Part shown: in pieces, positions 63,129 to 64,000 of the stretch
Position numbering within the stretch: position 1 is the stretch's first letter
Layout: each line of letters starts with the position of its first letter
From: CALAED01 sp035765195
GTDB lineage: Bacteria; Actinomycetota; Actinomycetes; Streptosporangiales; Streptosporangiaceae
DNA: 64,000 bases
Direction of reading: 5' to 3'
Assembly: GCA_035765195.1 (NCBI GenBank)
Contig: DASTYC010000007.1
Span: 186,001 to 250,000 of the forward strand
The notes under the pieces: generated by a model
What the model was told of the DNA's origin: nothing
Databases searched by the model: none
What the model saw: the letters and a program-made list of their open reading frames with translations, nothing else
Made by a program: the position numbers and the translations under genes

Positions 63129-64000
63129 TCAGCGCCCGTACGGCGGCTGGGCCATCCAGACGTTGATCGTCAGGCTCCAGGTGCCGTTGGGCGGGGTGAC
63201 GAGCGTGTGCTCGTCCTGCCGGGTGCGCAGCCCCATCACCTGGCGGGCCGCCCCGAACGGCGAGACGTCCGAGGCGCCCGCGCCGAGCACGACCGGCCGC
63301 CGCCCGGCCGCGTCGATGGCGGCGATGACGCGGCGGGTGGCCTCCTGGTCGCCGCGCGGCGTCCGGGCCACCGGAACGCCGCACATGCCGCGGATCACCT
63401 GGCTGAACCGGTCGGCGGTCACCGGCTGGGCGATGACGACCGACGCCCCCGGCCCGATCGCCGCGCACAGCCGCCGCACCGCCGCCACCTCGCCCTGCTC
63501 GGTCCGGGTGAACATGATGCCGGCGGAGGCCGCCACCACCGGAACGAGCAGCACGATCGCGCCGCACCCGGCGACGACGCCGGTGACCTGCGGGCTGTAG
63601 CCGAGCCGCCGCACCCGCCGGACGATCCAGGCCAGCGCCCACAGCCCGAACAGCAGCAGCCCGGGGACGACCACGGCGGCGAGCCGGCGCGACGCCCACG
63701 GGTGGTCGGGGGTGATCCCGGGGCGCAGCAGCGTGGTCACGGTGCTCCACGCGATCACCCCGTACGGCAGCGCCCACTCCGGCGTCTGGCGGCGCAGCAG
63801 CCGCCGGGCGAGCATTGCCGCGCCGAAGGCGGCCAGCAGCAGCGCCGGCAGCCCGATGTACCAGACCACCCAGTAGAGGCTGATCTCGGCGTACGTGCGA
63901 TCCGGCCGCACCGGCAGCCCGTTGACCATCTGCACGGTCTTGATGAACAGGGCGTTGAGGCGGTCGTCGGAGCTCACCGGCCGGCGGGTCACGGTCTGGA
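63129..64000 (-). CDS. C-terminal part of a large integral membrane protein, 5' end outside window
   Basis: The frame is open to the window edge (at least 290 codons). Three to four hydrophobic helices are seen (for example ISLYWVVWYIGLPALLLAAFGAAML, GVVAGCGAIVLLVPVVAAS, LLLFGLWALAWIV), then an extracytoplasmic C-terminal domain with VVIAQPVTADRF and TWSLTINVWMAQPPYGR. Without the N-terminus the class is unsure; GT39/GT-C glycosyltransferases or similar membrane sugar enzymes have this plan, and the position next to a GT2 polyprenyl-sugar synthase fits. Confidence 0.6.
   Translation of the reverse strand, partial: QTVTRRPVSSDDRLNALFIKTVQMVNGLPVRPDRTYAEISLYWVVWYIGLPALLLAAFGAAMLARRLLRRQTPEWALPYGVIAWSTVTTLLRPGITPDHPWASRRLAAVVVPGLLLFGLWALAWIVRRVRRLGYSPQVTGVVAGCGAIVLLVPVVAASAGIMFTRTEQGEVAAVRRLCAAIGPGASVVIAQPVTADRFSQVIRGMCGVPVARTPRGDQEATRRVIAAIDAAGRRPVVLGAGASDVSPFGAARQVMGLRTRQDEHTLVTPPNGTWSLTINVWMAQPPYGR

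Overview
The window is 64 kb of very GC-rich DNA (well over 65 percent GC by eye, with strong G/C third-codon bias) from an actinomycete chromosome. The gene set includes whiB, the SecA1/long-HPF/ComF group, MtrA-MtrB-LpqB, F420 genes fbiA, fbiB and fbiC, a DasR-type amino-sugar regulator and a mycothiol-type anti-sigma fusion. It points to a filamentous actinobacterium; the order Streptosporangiales is my best guess, but this is inference. I see no rRNA, tRNA, CRISPR array, insertion sequence, phage gene or origin.

Layout. 1-3.4 kb: N-acetylglucosamine catabolism (nagA partial, GntR/DasR-like regulator, PTS EIIC) with two identical operators. 3.5-13.6 kb: Rv3235-like protein, secA, HGxxPAAW protein, YcaQ-type winged-helix protein, ECF sigma with its zinc anti-sigma, orphan response regulator, long HPF, ComF. 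13.7-18 kb: secreted beta-propeller-like protein, NarL-type two-component system, small MerR. 18-21.3 kb: S-adenosylhomocysteine hydrolase, a second archaeal-type paralogue and an unknown protein in one operon. 21.3-29.3 kb: RDD, SpoIIM-like, Uma2, then a five-gene MoxR/DUF58/DUF4350/DUF4129/membrane-protein operon. 29.9-34 kb: mtrA-mtrB-lpqB. 34-44.8 kb: cupin, CDF transporter, SIS-type isomerase, Trm112-like protein, phosphomannomutase, DUF3499, metallopeptidase-like protein, DUF5719, a large glycosyltransferase and whiB. 45-53 kb: membrane protein, fbiA-fbiB, VWA lipid-facing protein, lysR-fbiC. 54-64 kb: small membrane protein, AlkA-like glycosylase and a surface-glycan cluster (nucleotidyltransferase, two GT4, GT2, two methyltransferases, two flippase-like membrane proteins, part of a large membrane protein).

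How it fits together. The backbone matches the conserved actinobacterial block known in Mycobacterium tuberculosis as Rv3235 to Rv3262 (secA1, HPF, comF, lpqB, mtrB, mtrA, sahH, Rv3256c, manB, Rv3258c, Rv3259, whiB2, fbiA, fbiB). Relative to that order, the sahH-to-lpqB segment (about 18-34 kb) lies inverted, while both flanks keep the usual orientation; tmk and a class I manA are not seen. The most noteworthy points are the operator pair with a one-helical-turn expanded spacer, the tandem of two different SAH hydrolase types, the segment inversion, a metallopeptidase-family protein without its HExxH histidines, the lysR-fbiC unit with a four-half-site array in its divergent promoter region, a 9-bp repeat array, and a recurrent promoter layout in which the -10 hexamer sits 6-7 nt before a start codon (probable leaderless mRNAs).
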